A stretch of DNA of 64,000 nucleotides from Pontivivens insulae (GTDB lineage: Bacteria; Pseudomonadota; Alphaproteobacteria; Rhodobacterales; Rhodobacteraceae): assembly GCF_900302495.1 (NCBI RefSeq), contig NZ_OMKW01000003.1, positions 248,001-312,000 of the forward strand. Reading direction: 5' to 3'. Position 1 is the stretch's first letter. Every line of letters starts with the position of its first letter. Shown one piece after another: positions 50,714 to 59,802 of the stretch. The position numbers were made by a program, and so were the translations under genes. The notes under the pieces were generated by a model. That model was given only the letters and a program-made list of their open reading frames with translations, was not told where the DNA came from and searched no databases.

Positions 50714-51288
50714 CGTGCCCTCCTATTGTTTGACGGATCAGTTGTGCTGAGTGTGTCTCAAACGACGTAGGGCCAGCACGTTTTTTGAATAAGGCCAGCG
50801 CGCGAATCACATCCCAGTGGAAGGGTCTTTGATCGCGTTCATGCCAGCTCGCCAGAAAGGTGAGAACCCGCGCTGGTGTATGATCTGAAGGTGGCAGACA
50901 TTGGGCCGGCCGTGCGCCATGTCCGTTTTTTCATCCCCAGCGGTGGGGACGGTCGCGCCCTCGACTTTATGTTCGAAAACGCTGAAAGCCTGACGGACAC
51001 TATCAAGGTAATTTCGACCCAGATTGCGAGCCTGGTTCGGCTGAGCGGAGCACCAAACAGATGCTGGACCGCCAAGCGGGTGAGGTTCAATCGTTTTCCC
51101 GCTTTACCCGCTTGGCCGGTGCTTGCGGTAGCACGTGTGGGGCGTGCCGTGACCGCAAGCACCACCTTACCCGGTCTTTCAGACATGAAAAGCCGCTAAG
51201 CACATTTGGAAGAGATCTGTTTGGCGGCGAATGGCTCTGACGCTAAGCTCCACAACTGAAAACGTACCTAGCTGAGCGAGAGGATCGC
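50714..51288. other. 575-bp region without a clear gene
   Basis: Between the aminotransferase and the nitrile hydratase operon. A plus-strand frame at 50876-51036 (FMFENAESLTDTIKVIS...) continues in another frame after about 51036 (ERSTKQMLDRQAGEVQSFSR...) to a stop near 51241; the switch might be a decayed gene but neither part is recognised. Two large inverted repeats lie at 51071-51163. The nitrile hydratase promoter should be in the last 100 bp. Confidence 0.4.
51071..51163. repeat. Two adjacent large inverted repeats with alternative pairing
   Basis: First: GCCAAGCGGGT (51071-51081) with ACCCGCTTGGC (51106-51116), perfect 11-bp arms. Second: GGTGCTTGCGGT (51118-51129) with ACCGCAAGCACC (51152-51163), perfect 12-bp arms, and inner GCACG/CGTGC (51131-51135, 51143-51147). 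CCCGCTT at 51098-51104 can also pair with AAGCGGG (51074-51080), giving a rival stem. Role unknown: attenuator, structured RNA or terminator pair. Confidence 0.6.
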
Positions 51289-51906
51289 ATGCCGCACGAT
51301 CACAGTGATGACCACTCTCATATGAGCGATATCGACGCGCGTGTCCGGGCCCTCGAAAGCTTGCTCAGCGAAAAGGGCTATATCGACAGCGCCGCCGTAG
51401 ACGAGATTGTTCAGACCTATGAGACGCAGATCGGCCCGCAAAACGGCGCGCATGTCGTGGCCAAGGCGTGGACCGATCCGGTTTTTCGCGATTGGCTGGC
51501 CGCAGATGCCACCGCCGCGATCCACTCACTGGGATACACATCGCGTCAGGGCGAACATATGGAGGCGGTCTTTAACGACGCCGACACCCACCACCTTGTC
51601 GTGTGCACCTTGTGCTCGTGCTACCCGTGGTCGGTGCTGGGCCTACCCCCGGTTTGGTACAAATCGCCGCCGTTTCGATCCCGCGCCGTGATCGACCCGC
51701 GCGGTGTGCTGGCAGAATTTGGCCTGACCCTGCCCGATCATGTCGCCGTTCAGGTCCACGATTCCACAGCCGAGATCCGCTATCTCGTCATCCCCCAGCG
51801 GCCTTTGGGCTCGGAGGGGATGGACGAGGCGTCGCTTCGGCGTCTGGTCACGCGCAATGCGATGATCGGGACGGGACTGGCCCTGTCACCAGAGGCCACA
51901 TCATGA
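51289..51906 (+). CDS. nthA: Nitrile hydratase alpha subunit (cobalt type)
   Basis: A 205-aa metal-binding subunit that hydrates nitriles to amides. The metal claw VCTLCSC (Cys106, Cys109, Ser110, Cys111) has Thr after the first Cys, the mark of Co(III) enzymes; Fe enzymes have Ser. Two of the cysteines would be oxidised to sulfinate/sulfenate. SLGYTSRQGEHMEAV and GLPPVWYKSPPFRSRAV are family motifs. The His-rich start (HDHSDDHSH) might bind metal. GAGAGG precedes the ATG. ATGA overlap with the beta gene. Confidence 0.92.
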   Translation: MPHDHSDDHSHMSDIDARVRALESLLSEKGYIDSAAVDEIVQTYETQIGPQNGAHVVAKAWTDPVFRDWLAADATAAIHSLGYTSRQGEHMEAVFNDADTHHLVVCTLCSCYPWSVLGLPPVWYKSPPFRSRAVIDPRGVLAEFGLTLPDHVAVQVHDSTAEIRYLVIPQRPLGSEGMDEASLRRLVTRNAMIGTGLALSPEATS

Positions 51907-52562
51907 ATGGTGGCGCGGATCTGGGCGGCGTGATGGGCTTTGGCCCCGTGGTCGAAGAAGCTGACGAACCGAATTTTCATGCAGAGTGGGAGGCGCGCGT
52001 TCTGGGCATGGTTGTCGCCCTGGGGGCATGCGGGCAATGGACCCTCGACCAATCCCGCTTTGCGCGGGAGAACCGCCCTCCCCCCGCTTATATGATGATG
52101 AGCTATTACGAGATCTGGCTGGAGGCCGCGATCACGCTGATGACCGAGCGCGGGATGATCACTGCCACAGAATTGGAGCAGGGACGCGCCCTTCAGGCCC
52201 CCATCGCCATCCGGCGCAGACTGGTCGCCGCCGACGTTGAGGCCGTCTTGAATGCAGGTGGTCCCGTGAACCGGCCGGAGATCGGAGAGCCTGCTTTTGC
52301 ACCCGGAGATCGCATTCGGACGATCAATCTGCACCCCGAAGGACACACCCGCCTGCCCCGCTATGCACGCGACAAAACCGGGACGGTGACCAAGGTCCAT
52401 GGATTTCACGTCTATCCTGATGACAGCGTATCCGGGCAGGAGCGTGCCGAATGGCTTTATCAGATCACATTCGACGCACGGACGCTTTGGGGACCGAAGC
52501 AGAGCCCGAGGGATATCGTGACCCTCGATCTCTGGCAGCCCTATCTGATCGCAAACCCATGA
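51903..52562 (+). CDS. nthB: Nitrile hydratase beta subunit
   Basis: A 219-aa partner of the alpha subunit. It starts MNGGADLGGVMGFGPV, the nearly invariant beta opening, with HAEWEARVLGMVVALGACGQW and the C-terminal SH3-like domain (PAFAPGDRIRTINLHPEGHTRLPRYARDKTGTV...YQITFDARTLWG). Coupled by ATGA to alpha and to the activator gene. The order alpha, beta, activator occurs in some Co-type operons of alphaproteobacteria. Confidence 0.92.
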   Translation: MNGGADLGGVMGFGPVVEEADEPNFHAEWEARVLGMVVALGACGQWTLDQSRFARENRPPPAYMMMSYYEIWLEAAITLMTERGMITATELEQGRALQAPIAIRRRLVAADVEAVLNAGGPVNRPEIGEPAFAPGDRIRTINLHPEGHTRLPRYARDKTGTVTKVHGFHVYPDDSVSGQERAEWLYQITFDARTLWGPKQSPRDIVTLDLWQPYLIANP

Positions 52563-52882
52563 CCATGAGACTGACAGACTTGCCGGGCATCACGCTTCAG
52601 GATGATGAACCCGTCTTTGCCGAACCCTGGGAAGCACAGGCCTTTGCGCTGATCGTGCATCTGCACGAGCGTGGCGCCTTCACCTGGGCTGAATGGGCAG
52701 ATGCACTTTCGAGCGAAATTCACGGCGGACAGACGCTCGCCTACTATCAACACTGGCTTAAAGCGCTTGAAACACTGGTGGCGGCAAAGGGTCTGACGTC
52801 AGCTTCTGCTCTGACCGCACGCAAGCAGGACTGGCTCGACGCCGCAGCCCGCACACCCCACGGTCAGCCCATCACGCTGTGA
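52559..52882 (+). CDS. Nitrile hydratase activator (P14K-like)
   Basis: A 107-aa protein with the P14K/NhlE-type fold, related to the N-terminus of the beta subunit: DDEPVFAEPWEAQAFALIVHLHERGAFTWAEWADAL and YYQHWLKALETLVAAKGL. Activators of this type escort cobalt to the alpha subunit by self-subunit swapping. ATGA overlap with beta. The stop is 42 bp from the convergent cobF stop; a GATTGG/CCAATC pair (52891-52926) lies between. Confidence 0.87.
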   Translation: MTMRLTDLPGITLQDDEPVFAEPWEAQAFALIVHLHERGAFTWAEWADALSSEIHGGQTLAYYQHWLKALETLVAAKGLTSASALTARKQDWLDAAARTPHGQPITL

Positions 52883-52924
52883 CCGCTTCGGATTGGGGCA
52901 AATACCCCGGTGCTACGGCTCCAA

Positions 52925-53668
52925 TCACGCACGGCGTCGCAACAGGTAGACATCCATGATCCAACCGTGGTCTGCGCGCGCTTCTGCCCGCAGGCGCTGG
53001 ATTTGTTCGGACACGTCCGCGAGGGGACCTGAGCACAGGATCTCCTCTGCCATACCAAGATAGGCGCCCCACCAGATATCAAAATCACCGGGGTCGAGAT
53101 GGCGAAATGCGCATCCCCCGTCCAGCATGACGGCCAGCGTTTCCGCGCCATCTGGCCAGCCTTGGTCTCGCAAACGACGGCCCGTCGTGATCGTGACGGG
53201 TGCAGCCAGTGTGTTCAGCGGAATGGCATGCGCTGCCGTCAGAAGCTGAACAGATGTCAGCCCCGGGACAACAACGATCTTGCGCAACGGATCAAGCCGT
53301 TTGGCAATGCGAATTGTGCTGTCGTAGAGCGAGGGATCGCCCCAGACAAGCAGCGCCGCATTTTCAGGATTACCGGCATCGACGATCTTTCCGGTCCAGA
53401 TCGCTGCAATCTCATCATGCCACTGGTTGACCGCATCGACATAGTCGCGTGTGCCATCGCGCACCGGCATCTGAAACGTCACAACCGTCTCATCCAGCGG
53501 CCGCAGCCCCTCGATAATCTGAAACCGCAGGTCGGCAAGATCAGACTTACTGGACCCCTTATGGGGCACAAGGATGAGATCGGCAGAGCGGATCGCCTTG
53601 CGCGCCTGTTCGGTCAGGTGGTCCGGATGCCCGGTCCCGATGCCGATAAGTGTCAATGTGGGGATCAT
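52925..53668 (-). CDS. cobF: Precorrin-6A synthase (deacetylating)
   Basis: A 247-aa SAM-dependent methyltransferase that methylates C-1 and removes acetate in the aerobic cobalamin pathway. The opening LTLIGIGTGHPDHLTEQA is the CobF form of the GxGxGxxxxLT motif, and LLVWGDPSLYDSTIRIAKRL and VVPGLTSVQLLTAAHAIPLN are conserved. It is downstream of cbiM and thus behind the cobalamin riboswitch, apart from the other cob genes. Confidence 0.91.
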   Translation of the reverse strand: MIPTLTLIGIGTGHPDHLTEQARKAIRSADLILVPHKGSSKSDLADLRFQIIEGLRPLDETVVTFQMPVRDGTRDYVDAVNQWHDEIAAIWTGKIVDAGNPENAALLVWGDPSLYDSTIRIAKRLDPLRKIVVVPGLTSVQLLTAAHAIPLNTLAAPVTITTGRRLRDQGWPDGAETLAVMLDGGCAFRHLDPGDFDIWWGAYLGMAEEILCSGPLADVSEQIQRLRAEARADHGWIMDVYLLRRRA

Positions 53669-53724
53669 GGTCAGGCTGATCGCGGCAGGTCTCCCCCGCC
53701 ACGATCCATCTTGAGCCGCAGCGC

Positions 53725-54402
53725 TTAGGCCGCGTTGTAAAGGCGGTCGGTCACGACCGGGGAACCATTGAGGCCGCGCAGCGTCTTGGCACCTGCCAGA
53801 ACCGCCAGATCCGCAAGCGGCTCGATCAGAACCACCAGCATATAGGCCCCACCGAAGGCCAGCACGGCATTCAGATTGTCAGCACCCACGCCCTGACCGT
53901 AGATCGCCCAGAATGCAACCCAGGCGACGACGCCGCCCTGATAGACAGCGGACATCTTCAGAACATCAGCATAGGCAAGGTCGACATAAGCCGTATTGGC
54001 CGGAACCACACGCTTTGCCAACGCATGAACAGCGAAGAGCGGGAAGAGCAGCGTCGACACGTTCACGAAGAACATCGGCAGGTCGGACGGCGCGAAGAAC
54101 ATCCCCTGGATCAGCAGTCCCGCGGCAAGACCAACCGCAGCTGGTGCGGCACCAAGGATCAGGAACAGTGTTGTGCCGAGGATGAAGTGCACCTCAGAAA
54201 TTCCGACTGCGAAATGCGGCAGCAACTCGAAGAAGATGAACGTACCGACCATCGCGATCACCGACCGCAGGCCAAAGGACACGATGTTGTGGGACTTCAG
54301 ATCATCTGCAGCCAGTTTCACCGAATACCCTGCGGCCGCCGCTGCGGTGCCATAAGCGAGGGCCATTTTCGCGCCATCCACGACGCCCGGTTCGATATGC
54401 AT
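53725..54402 (-). CDS. cbiM: CbiM-type cobalt transporter (ECF S component)
   Basis: A 225-aa membrane protein with 6-7 helices. The extreme N-terminus MHIEPG carries the Met-His of the metal-binding site seen in CbiM/NikM. No cbiN, cbiQ or cbiO gene follows; cobF does. ATG 54402 follows GGAGAGAG, and the eight codons upstream are rejected. A cobalamin riboswitch lies 63 bp upstream, so cobalt uptake is turned off when B12 is sufficient. Confidence 0.87.
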   Translation of the reverse strand: MHIEPGVVDGAKMALAYGTAAAAAGYSVKLAADDLKSHNIVSFGLRSVIAMVGTFIFFELLPHFAVGISEVHFILGTTLFLILGAAPAAVGLAAGLLIQGMFFAPSDLPMFFVNVSTLLFPLFAVHALAKRVVPANTAYVDLAYADVLKMSAVYQGGVVAWVAFWAIYGQGVGADNLNAVLAFGGAYMLVVLIEPLADLAVLAGAKTLRGLNGSPVVTDRLYNAA

Positions 54403-54465
54403 GTCTCTCTCTCCAATGCCGTCCACCCGACGGACGCATGTGCCGGAAGACCGGCGATTTCAATT

Positions 54466-54630
54466 CAGATGGCAGGTCTCCTGACTTGCGGATCATCGCG
54501 GGACCGAGCCTTCCCAGCCCATCGGGCCAGTGGCATCTGTCGGTCCGCTCTCCGCTTACAGTTGCGGGGGCAGCCCGGGTCTTTCACCCGGTTCCCTTTT
54601 CAGGCGACCGCGAAAGGCCACCACCATCTG
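54466..54630 (-). promoter_or_regulatory. Cobalamin (AdoCbl) riboswitch
   Basis: On the minus strand: P1 arms CAGATGG (54630-54624) and CCATCTG (54472-54466), AAAGGGAACCGGGTGAAA, GCTGCCCCCGCAACTGTAAG, GATGCCACTGG, GGGAAGG and TCAGGAGACCTGCC, all classical B12-element parts in order. A GCCGG-tctt-CCGGC hairpin follows, without T-run, so the expression platform is probably translational, acting on the GGAGAGAG site of cbiM. Confidence 0.95.
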
Positions 54631-54670
54631 CCCTGACCATTACAGCAATTTCAGGGTGCGACAAGTTGGT

Positions 54671-55399
54671 TCACGACATTTCAGGGTCGGCTAACGCACC
54701 GTACAGGATCAGGGCGGGCGCTTTGCTCAGCTCACCGTCCAGCATTCTGGCCAAGTCTCCAACCGTTGATCGGTGCAGGCTCTGGTCGGGCGTGCTCACC
54801 GCTTCGGCCATCATTGCTGGGGTTTCCGGGGGCAAACCACCCTCCATCAGGATGGCTGCCAATTTGGGAAATGTCCGTTTTCCCATAAAGACCACGGTGG
54901 TCGCCTGCGCATCTGCAAGGGCCGCGATGTTCAGATCTTCGGGCAACGCTCCCGTAACGTCATGACCCGTTACGAACTGGACGCGGCGGGCGGTGAGTCG
55001 CCGCGTCAGCGGTATGCCTGCTGCCGCCGCTGCCGCACAGGCCGACGGGACGCCGGGAATCACTTCATAGGGGATACCAGCGGCCCGAAGCGCTGTGATC
55101 TCCTCCTCCAACCGACCGAAGACACCGCTATCCCCCGATTTGAGGCGCACAACACGCTGATCCTCCAGCGCATAGTCCACAAGCAAGCGGCTGACATGAT
55201 CTTGCTTGGGCGATGGCCGCCCGGCCCGCTTTCCCACACCGACCAGATCGGCCCCGCTACGCACATGGCTCAGGATCGGACCGGAGGACAGGTCATCGAA
55301 CAACACCGCATCCGCGCGTTTCAGCCGGTCGACCGCCTTGAGCGTCAGAAGCTCCGGGTCGCCCGGCCCCGAGGAGACGAAACTGACAAACCCGGTCAT
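54671..55399 (-). CDS. cobA: Uroporphyrinogen-III C-methyltransferase
   Basis: A 242-aa enzyme that makes precorrin-2 by methylating C-2 and C-7 of uroporphyrinogen III. FVSSGPGDPELLTLKAVDRL, RLKSGDSGVFGR, VIPGVPSACAAAAAAGIPLTRR and MGKRTF are diagnostic of SUMT. No CysG-type oxidase domain is fused. ATGA overlap with cobB. The riboswitch lies 40 bp after its stop. Confidence 0.92.
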   Translation of the reverse strand: MTGFVSFVSSGPGDPELLTLKAVDRLKRADAVLFDDLSSGPILSHVRSGADLVGVGKRAGRPSPKQDHVSRLLVDYALEDQRVVRLKSGDSGVFGRLEEEITALRAAGIPYEVIPGVPSACAAAAAAGIPLTRRLTARRVQFVTGHDVTGALPEDLNIAALADAQATTVVFMGKRTFPKLAAILMEGGLPPETPAMMAEAVSTPDQSLHRSTVGDLARMLDGELSKAPALILYGALADPEMS

Positions 55400-56709
55400 G
55401 ACCCTTCCGCCGTGATCAGATGAAAGAAGGTACCCGTCGTGTTGGCCCGGCGCGAGCCCGTCTGCCTGACTGCATTCCCATCCGCATCGAAGACCTCAGC
55501 CAACGGGGCGTCGGGCTGTTCCAGGATAGAGGAATAATGGAACTCATGCCCACGCAGCGCCTGCCCCGCCCCATAACCCGGCATCGGCGCGCTCAGCACC
55601 GCCCGGCGGTAGCCCAGGTTGAACTTCCGTTTCTCATAACTCGTCACCAAACCCAGCAGTCCGGCCATTTCGTGGCGCACCCCGTCCTTGTCGATCAAGG
55701 CTTCGCCAAGCGCCATGTAGCCTCCGCATTCGCCATGCACGGGCTTTGTCTGCGCGTGGACCCGCAACCCGGCAAGGAACACGCGGGAGGCGGCGATCTG
55801 CCCGGCATGCAGCTCCGGATAGCCGCCCGGCAACCAGACGATATCCGCGCTTTCATCCGGTGCTTCGTCAGCGAGCGGCGAAAACGGCAAAATTTCCGCC
55901 CCGGCGGCACGCCAGCCAGTCAGCTGATGTGGATAGGTGAAGGAGAAAGCCGCATCCCGCGCAATCGCAATCCGCTGCGCGGGCGGTGGCGGCAGCGCCC
56001 CGGTGCTGGGCAAGGACCGGCCCCGCGCAGCGGCCTTGATCGCAGCCAGATCCACATGCTCCCGCAAAAAATCCGCATAGCCTGCGATGGCCGCTTCCAG
56101 ATCGGGATGCTCCACCGCTTGTATCAGTCCAAGATGCCGCTCGGGCAGTTTCAAATCACCCCGACGCGGCAACGCGCCAAGCACCCGAATACCCGCCTGC
56201 TCCATCCCAACGCGGGTCAACCGCTCATGTCTGGGGGAGGCGACGCGGTTCAGGATCACACCGGCAAATGGCAGATCAGGGTTGTACATTTTGAAGCCCA
56301 GAGCAGTCGCCGCCGCCGATTGCGCCTGCCCGCTTACATCCACGACGAGGACGACCGGCCACCCCATCGCGGCGGCCGTTTCCGCGCTGGAGCCAAAGCC
56401 ACATTGCCCGCGCGTCGCCACACCGTCGAACAGCCCCATGGAGCCTTCGCCAACAATGATGTCAGCGCCCGCCGCCTGTGCCGCCACTCCGTCAAGGAGC
56501 GATTGATCCATGGCCCAGGTGTCAAAGTTGAACGAGGGCCGCCCCGCCGCCGCAAGGTGGAACGCGGGGTCGATGTAGTCCGGGCCACTCTTGAAGGGTT
56601 GGACCGTCAGGCCTTCATCACGCAGCGCCCGCAACAGACCCAGCATCACAGTTGTCTTTCCCGTACCCGATGAGGGCGCTGAAATCATCACTCCCGCAAT
56701 ATCAGTCAT
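55396..56709 (-). CDS. cobB: Hydrogenobyrinate/cobyrinate a,c-diamide synthase
   Basis: A 437-aa glutamine amidotransferase. The P-loop [17 protein letters not shown] is at the N-terminus; the C-terminal class I-like glutaminase domain has the nucleophile Cys in [11 protein letters not shown] and the RGHEFHYS segment. It amidates the a and c side chains. ATG 56709 is chosen; the forty extra upstream codons lie within cobM. 8-bp overlap with cobM. Confidence 0.91.
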   Translation of the reverse strand: MTDIAGVMISAPSSGTGKTTVMLGLLRALRDEGLTVQPFKSGPDYIDPAFHLAAAGRPSFNFDTWAMDQSLLDGVAAQAAGADIIVGEGSMGLFDGVATRGQCGFGSSAETAAAMGWPVVLVVDVSGQAQSAAATALGFKMYNPDLPFAGVILNRVASPRHERLTRVGMEQAGIRVLGALPRRGDLKLPERHLGLIQAVEHPDLEAAIAGYADFLREHVDLAAIKAAARGRSLPSTGALPPPPAQRIAIARDAAFSFTYPHQLTGWRAAGAEILPFSPLADEAPDESADIVWLPGGYPELHAGQIAASRVFLAGLRVHAQTKPVHGECGGYMALGEALIDKDGVRHEMAGLLGLVTSYEKRKFNLGYRRAVLSAPMPGYGAGQALRGHEFHYSSILEQPDAPLAEVFDADGNAVRQTGSRRANTTGTFFHLITAEGS

Positions 56710-57496
56710 CCCCGTGGCTCCAGCTGGCCCAGGGGCTTTCCGCTGTTTGCGGTCGATACCGGCGGTCATAGTCGGTCGAGTAGAGGCAGCTTTCCGCAAA
56801 CCCCTCGCTGTCCAACGCATGCCCCACAAGGATCAACGCCGTGCGCGTGATATCAGGCGTCAATGCCGCCTTCAGTGTGCCCAGCGTGCAGCGCAGGATC
56901 TTTTCGTCGGGCCAGCTCGCCCGATAGGCCACGGCCACCGGGCAATCTTCCCCGTAATGCGGTGTCAGATCCGCGACAACCTGATCGACATTGCCGATGG
57001 ACAGATGCAGGGCGAGCGTAGCGCCGGTCTTCGCGAAATTTTCCAGCGTTTCCCCTGCTGGCATCGAAGTCGCCCGGCCCGGTGTCCTTGTCAGCACAAC
57101 CGATTGCGCCACGCCGGGCAGCGTGAGTTCGTTGCCGAGCGCTGCGGCGGCAGCCGAAAAGCTGGGAACGCCGGGGGTTACGGTGAAAGGAATACCCGCC
57201 GCCTTGATGCGCCGGACCTGTTCACCCATCGCGGACCAGACCGAAAGATCCCCCGAATGCAGACGCGCCACATCGTGCCCGGCAGCATGTGCTGCTTCAA
57301 TTTCAGTCATGATGGCGTCGAGGTCGAGGGAGGCTGTGTTCACGATCTTCGCCCCATCTGGGCAATGGCCAAGGATTGCTTCGGGCACGAGCGATCCGGC
57401 ATAGAGGCAGACCGGGCTGGATGCGATCAGATCGCGCCCTCGCAAGGTCAGCAGATCGGGGGCTCCTGGGCCCGCACCGATGAAATGAACGGTCAT
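56702..57496 (-). CDS. cobM: Precorrin-4 C11-methyltransferase
   Basis: A 264-aa SAM methyltransferase. [24 protein letters not shown] and [21 protein letters not shown] are the CobM/CbiF signature, and [28 protein letters not shown] follows. It methylates C-11 of precorrin-4. Overlaps cobE (ATGA) and cobB. Confidence 0.92.
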   Translation of the reverse strand: MTVHFIGAGPGAPDLLTLRGRDLIASSPVCLYAGSLVPEAILGHCPDGAKIVNTASLDLDAIMTEIEAAHAAGHDVARLHSGDLSVWSAMGEQVRRIKAAGIPFTVTPGVPSFSAAAAALGNELTLPGVAQSVVLTRTPGRATSMPAGETLENFAKTGATLALHLSIGNVDQVVADLTPHYGEDCPVAVAYRASWPDEKILRCTLGTLKAALTPDITRTALILVGHALDSEGFAESCLYSTDYDRRYRPQTAESPWASWSHGDD

Positions 57497-57864
57497 ATTG
57501 TCTCTCCGTCTGCGCTGATGGCCAGGGCGCAGGTCGCCATACCGTCAGCCGAAATCTCTCGTGGTGCAACCAGCCGCGCACCGGGACCAATCGCTGCAAG
57601 CGCTGCTGCCTCCGCAACGCTGCCCGTGTTGCGCGCCGCAAGGGAGGAGGCGGATTGCGTCAGGGTTTCTTGCTGAGCAATCACATCAGCAGGAATGCCC
57701 ATCACAGCAACGCCAAGGCGGCCACCAAGCGGGGCGAGCCCGTTGCGCTTGTCGATGTGGGTGGCGAGCAGCGCTGGCTCAAGAACGCCTGACGCACGCT
57801 GCAAAGCGTCGTGGAGGCTGTCCATCGACGCGCCAGATCGAAATCCGAACCCGGCCACGATCAT
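57493..57864 (-). CDS. cobE: CobE / CbiG C-terminal domain protein
   Basis: A 123-aa protein: [29 protein letters not shown] and FRPEISADG-like [20 protein letters not shown]. The fold is the CbiG C-terminal domain. In Pseudomonas cobE is needed for cobalamin, but its exact step is not settled; tetrapyrrole binding or acetaldehyde-type release has been proposed. ATG 57864 overlaps the cobL stop (ATGA) and follows GGAG. Confidence 0.86.
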   Translation of the reverse strand: MIVAGFGFRSGASMDSLHDALQRASGVLEPALLATHIDKRNGLAPLGGRLGVAVMGIPADVIAQQETLTQSASSLAARNTGSVAEAAALAAIGPGARLVAPREISADGMATCALAISADGETI

Positions 57865-59051
57865 AACACGGTGCTCCACTGCACAATGGGGTAGGATGCT
57901 TTCCAGCCATGCTTTCGGCCAAGCGGCTTTGCCTGTGACACCTCAATGCGCATCAGTTCGCCACCAAGCTTGGCGTGCCAGACACTCAGCAATGCCTCCG
58001 CTTCTAGCGTCACGGCGTTGGCGACCAACCGGGTTCCAGCAGGAAGTGTCGAAAGCTTTTGCAGCATCGCCTCTGACACGCCGCCACCCACAAAAACCGC
58101 ATCTGGCGGCGCCAAATCGTCCAGCGCATCAGGCGCGGTCCCGGTAACGATCTTCAAACGATCCGCGCCGAGCGCATCCGCATTCGTCTTAATGCGTGCT
58201 GCGCGATCCTCCGACTGTTCGATGATTGTCGCCGACGTGGCCGGATGGCTCAGCAGCCATTCGATCGCGATCGACCCGGACCCGCCGCCGATATCCCATA
58301 GAGACTCTCCGGCGCGCGGCGCCAGCGTGCTCAGGGTCAGCGCGCGCACCGGGCGCTTGGTGATCTGCCCGTCGTGATCGAACAGCTCATCCGGCAAACC
58401 CGACACTTGCGGCAGGCCAGCACCCTGCGCGTCAATTGCAACTGCAACGGGATGACTGAATGTGGCGGCCCGAACCTCTTGCGGAGTGATCTGGGTGATC
58501 CGTTCACGCGGCCCGCCAAGCGCTTCCAGCACTGTCAGCCCGCTCTGCCCATGACCCGTCTCCATCAGAAAGTCGGCAAGCGCGGACACCGCGTCCCCAT
58601 CTCGCAACAAGACGAGTGCGCGCACATTTTCCCCTAGATGCGGACGCAACCGACCAAACGGGGCGGCATGCAACCCGAAGCAACGTGTCGACTCCAGCGG
58701 CCAGCCCATTCGTGCGGCGGCCAATGCAAAGGTCGACGGCGCGGGCAATGCCTCCCACTCTTCCCGGCTGAGATGTCTGGTGATTGAGGTGCCAGCGCCA
58801 AACCAGAACGGATCGCCGGAGGCGAGCACCACAACAGGGCGCCCCCGCAATGTTAGCAGACGCGCGATCCCGTCAGCATAAGGAACAGGCCAGGTGATTT
58901 GCTCTGCTTCGGTCGGCCCGATCAACTCCAGATGACGCGGCGGTGCCATCACGACCTCTGCCGCATCGAGGCGCGCTTGACTTGCAGGCGTCAGGCCGTC
59001 ACGTCCGTCCTCACCGATCCCGATTATGGTCAACCACGGACGCTCAGCCAT
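57861..59051 (-). CDS. cobL: Precorrin-6Y C5,15-methyltransferase (decarboxylating)
   Basis: A 396-aa fusion: CbiE-like N-terminal methyltransferase (LTIIGIGEDGRDGLTPASQARL) and CbiT-like C-terminal domain (LWDIGGGSGSIAIEWLL, FVGGGVSEAML). It methylates C-5 and C-15 and decarboxylates the C-12 acetate. The ATG at 59051 after AAAAGG forms a CATG shared with the divergent cobK start at 59050; earlier starts would run into cobK. Confidence 0.91.
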   Translation of the reverse strand: MAERPWLTIIGIGEDGRDGLTPASQARLDAAEVVMAPPRHLELIGPTEAEQITWPVPYADGIARLLTLRGRPVVVLASGDPFWFGAGTSITRHLSREEWEALPAPSTFALAAARMGWPLESTRCFGLHAAPFGRLRPHLGENVRALVLLRDGDAVSALADFLMETGHGQSGLTVLEALGGPRERITQITPQEVRAATFSHPVAVAIDAQGAGLPQVSGLPDELFDHDGQITKRPVRALTLSTLAPRAGESLWDIGGGSGSIAIEWLLSHPATSATIIEQSEDRAARIKTNADALGADRLKIVTGTAPDALDDLAPPDAVFVGGGVSEAMLQKLSTLPAGTRLVANAVTLEAEALLSVWHAKLGGELMRIEVSQAKPLGRKHGWKASYPIVQWSTVL

Positions 59052-59802
59052 GACACCGAACCTTTTGATACTTGGCGGCACGACAGAGGCGACGGCGCTC
59101 TGCCGCGCGGTGGCCGAAACGGGCTTGCGTGCGACCCTTTCGCTCGCCGGACGGGTTGAGCGTCCGTTGCGCCAGCCCGTACCGCGCCGGATTGGCGGGT
59201 TTGGTGGCGTCGACGGGCTGCGCCGCTATCTTGCCGACAACAACATCACCCATGTGATCGACGCGACCCACCCATTCGCTGCGCAAATGAGCCGGAATGC
59301 CGTCGATGCGTGCGCGCAAACCGGAACGCCTCTGGCCGCGCTCACCCGCGCGCCGTGGCGTGCACAAGCGGGTGACCATTGGACTCATGTTCCCGACATT
59401 GCAGGCGCTGTCGCAGCACTGGATCGCCCTGCCTGTCGCGTCATGCTGGCAGTTGGGCGTATGCACCTTCCCGAATTCGCACCGAACCCTCAGCATTTCT
59501 ACCTGCTGCGCCTTGTGGATGAACCAGCGACCCCACCGAATTTTCCCGACCACCACATCCTCGTGTCGCGCGGTCCTTTCACAGAGGCGGACGATCGCGC
59601 GCTGATGACCCGACACCAGATCGACCTCGTCGTTTCCAAGAACGCAGGCGGCACCGGTGCCTATGCTAAGATCGCAGCAGCGCGCAGCCTGGGCCTGCCC
59701 GTCATAATGATCGACCGCCCAACGCTGCCCAAGCGTATCGAGCACAACAGCGTGCCGGATATCCTCGACTGGATTCACGACGCGACAGAACGTGGTGTGT
59801 AA
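59050..59802 (+). CDS. cobK: Precorrin-6A reductase
   Basis: A 250-aa NADPH-dependent reductase (CobK/CbiJ). NLLILGGTTEATALCRAVAETG, DATHPFAAQMSRNAVDAC, LLRLVDEP and SKNAGGTGAYAKI are family motifs. It is the only plus-strand gene in the cob block: 5' end overlapping cobL by 2 bp (head-on CATG) and 3' end overlapping cobJ by 28 bp. Its ribosome-binding site is weak (GGAC). Confidence 0.91.
   Translation: MTPNLLILGGTTEATALCRAVAETGLRATLSLAGRVERPLRQPVPRRIGGFGGVDGLRRYLADNNITHVIDATHPFAAQMSRNAVDACAQTGTPLAALTRAPWRAQAGDHWTHVPDIAGAVAALDRPACRVMLAVGRMHLPEFAPNPQHFYLLRLVDEPATPPNFPDHHILVSRGPFTEADDRALMTRHQIDLVVSKNAGGTGAYAKIAAARSLGLPVIMIDRPTLPKRIEHNSVPDILDWIHDATERGV

Noticed and set aside
51071-51163. tRNA gene or integron attC site
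   Set aside because: GGTTCAATC in the first loop recalls a T-loop, but no acceptor stem or anticodon arm can be built, and there are no attC core sites or integrase.
50839-51186. Minus-strand frame of 115 codons in the nitrile hydratase upstream gap
   Set aside because: Runs through both perfect inverted repeats, Arg/Ser/Thr-rich, no family resemblance and no ribosome-binding site.
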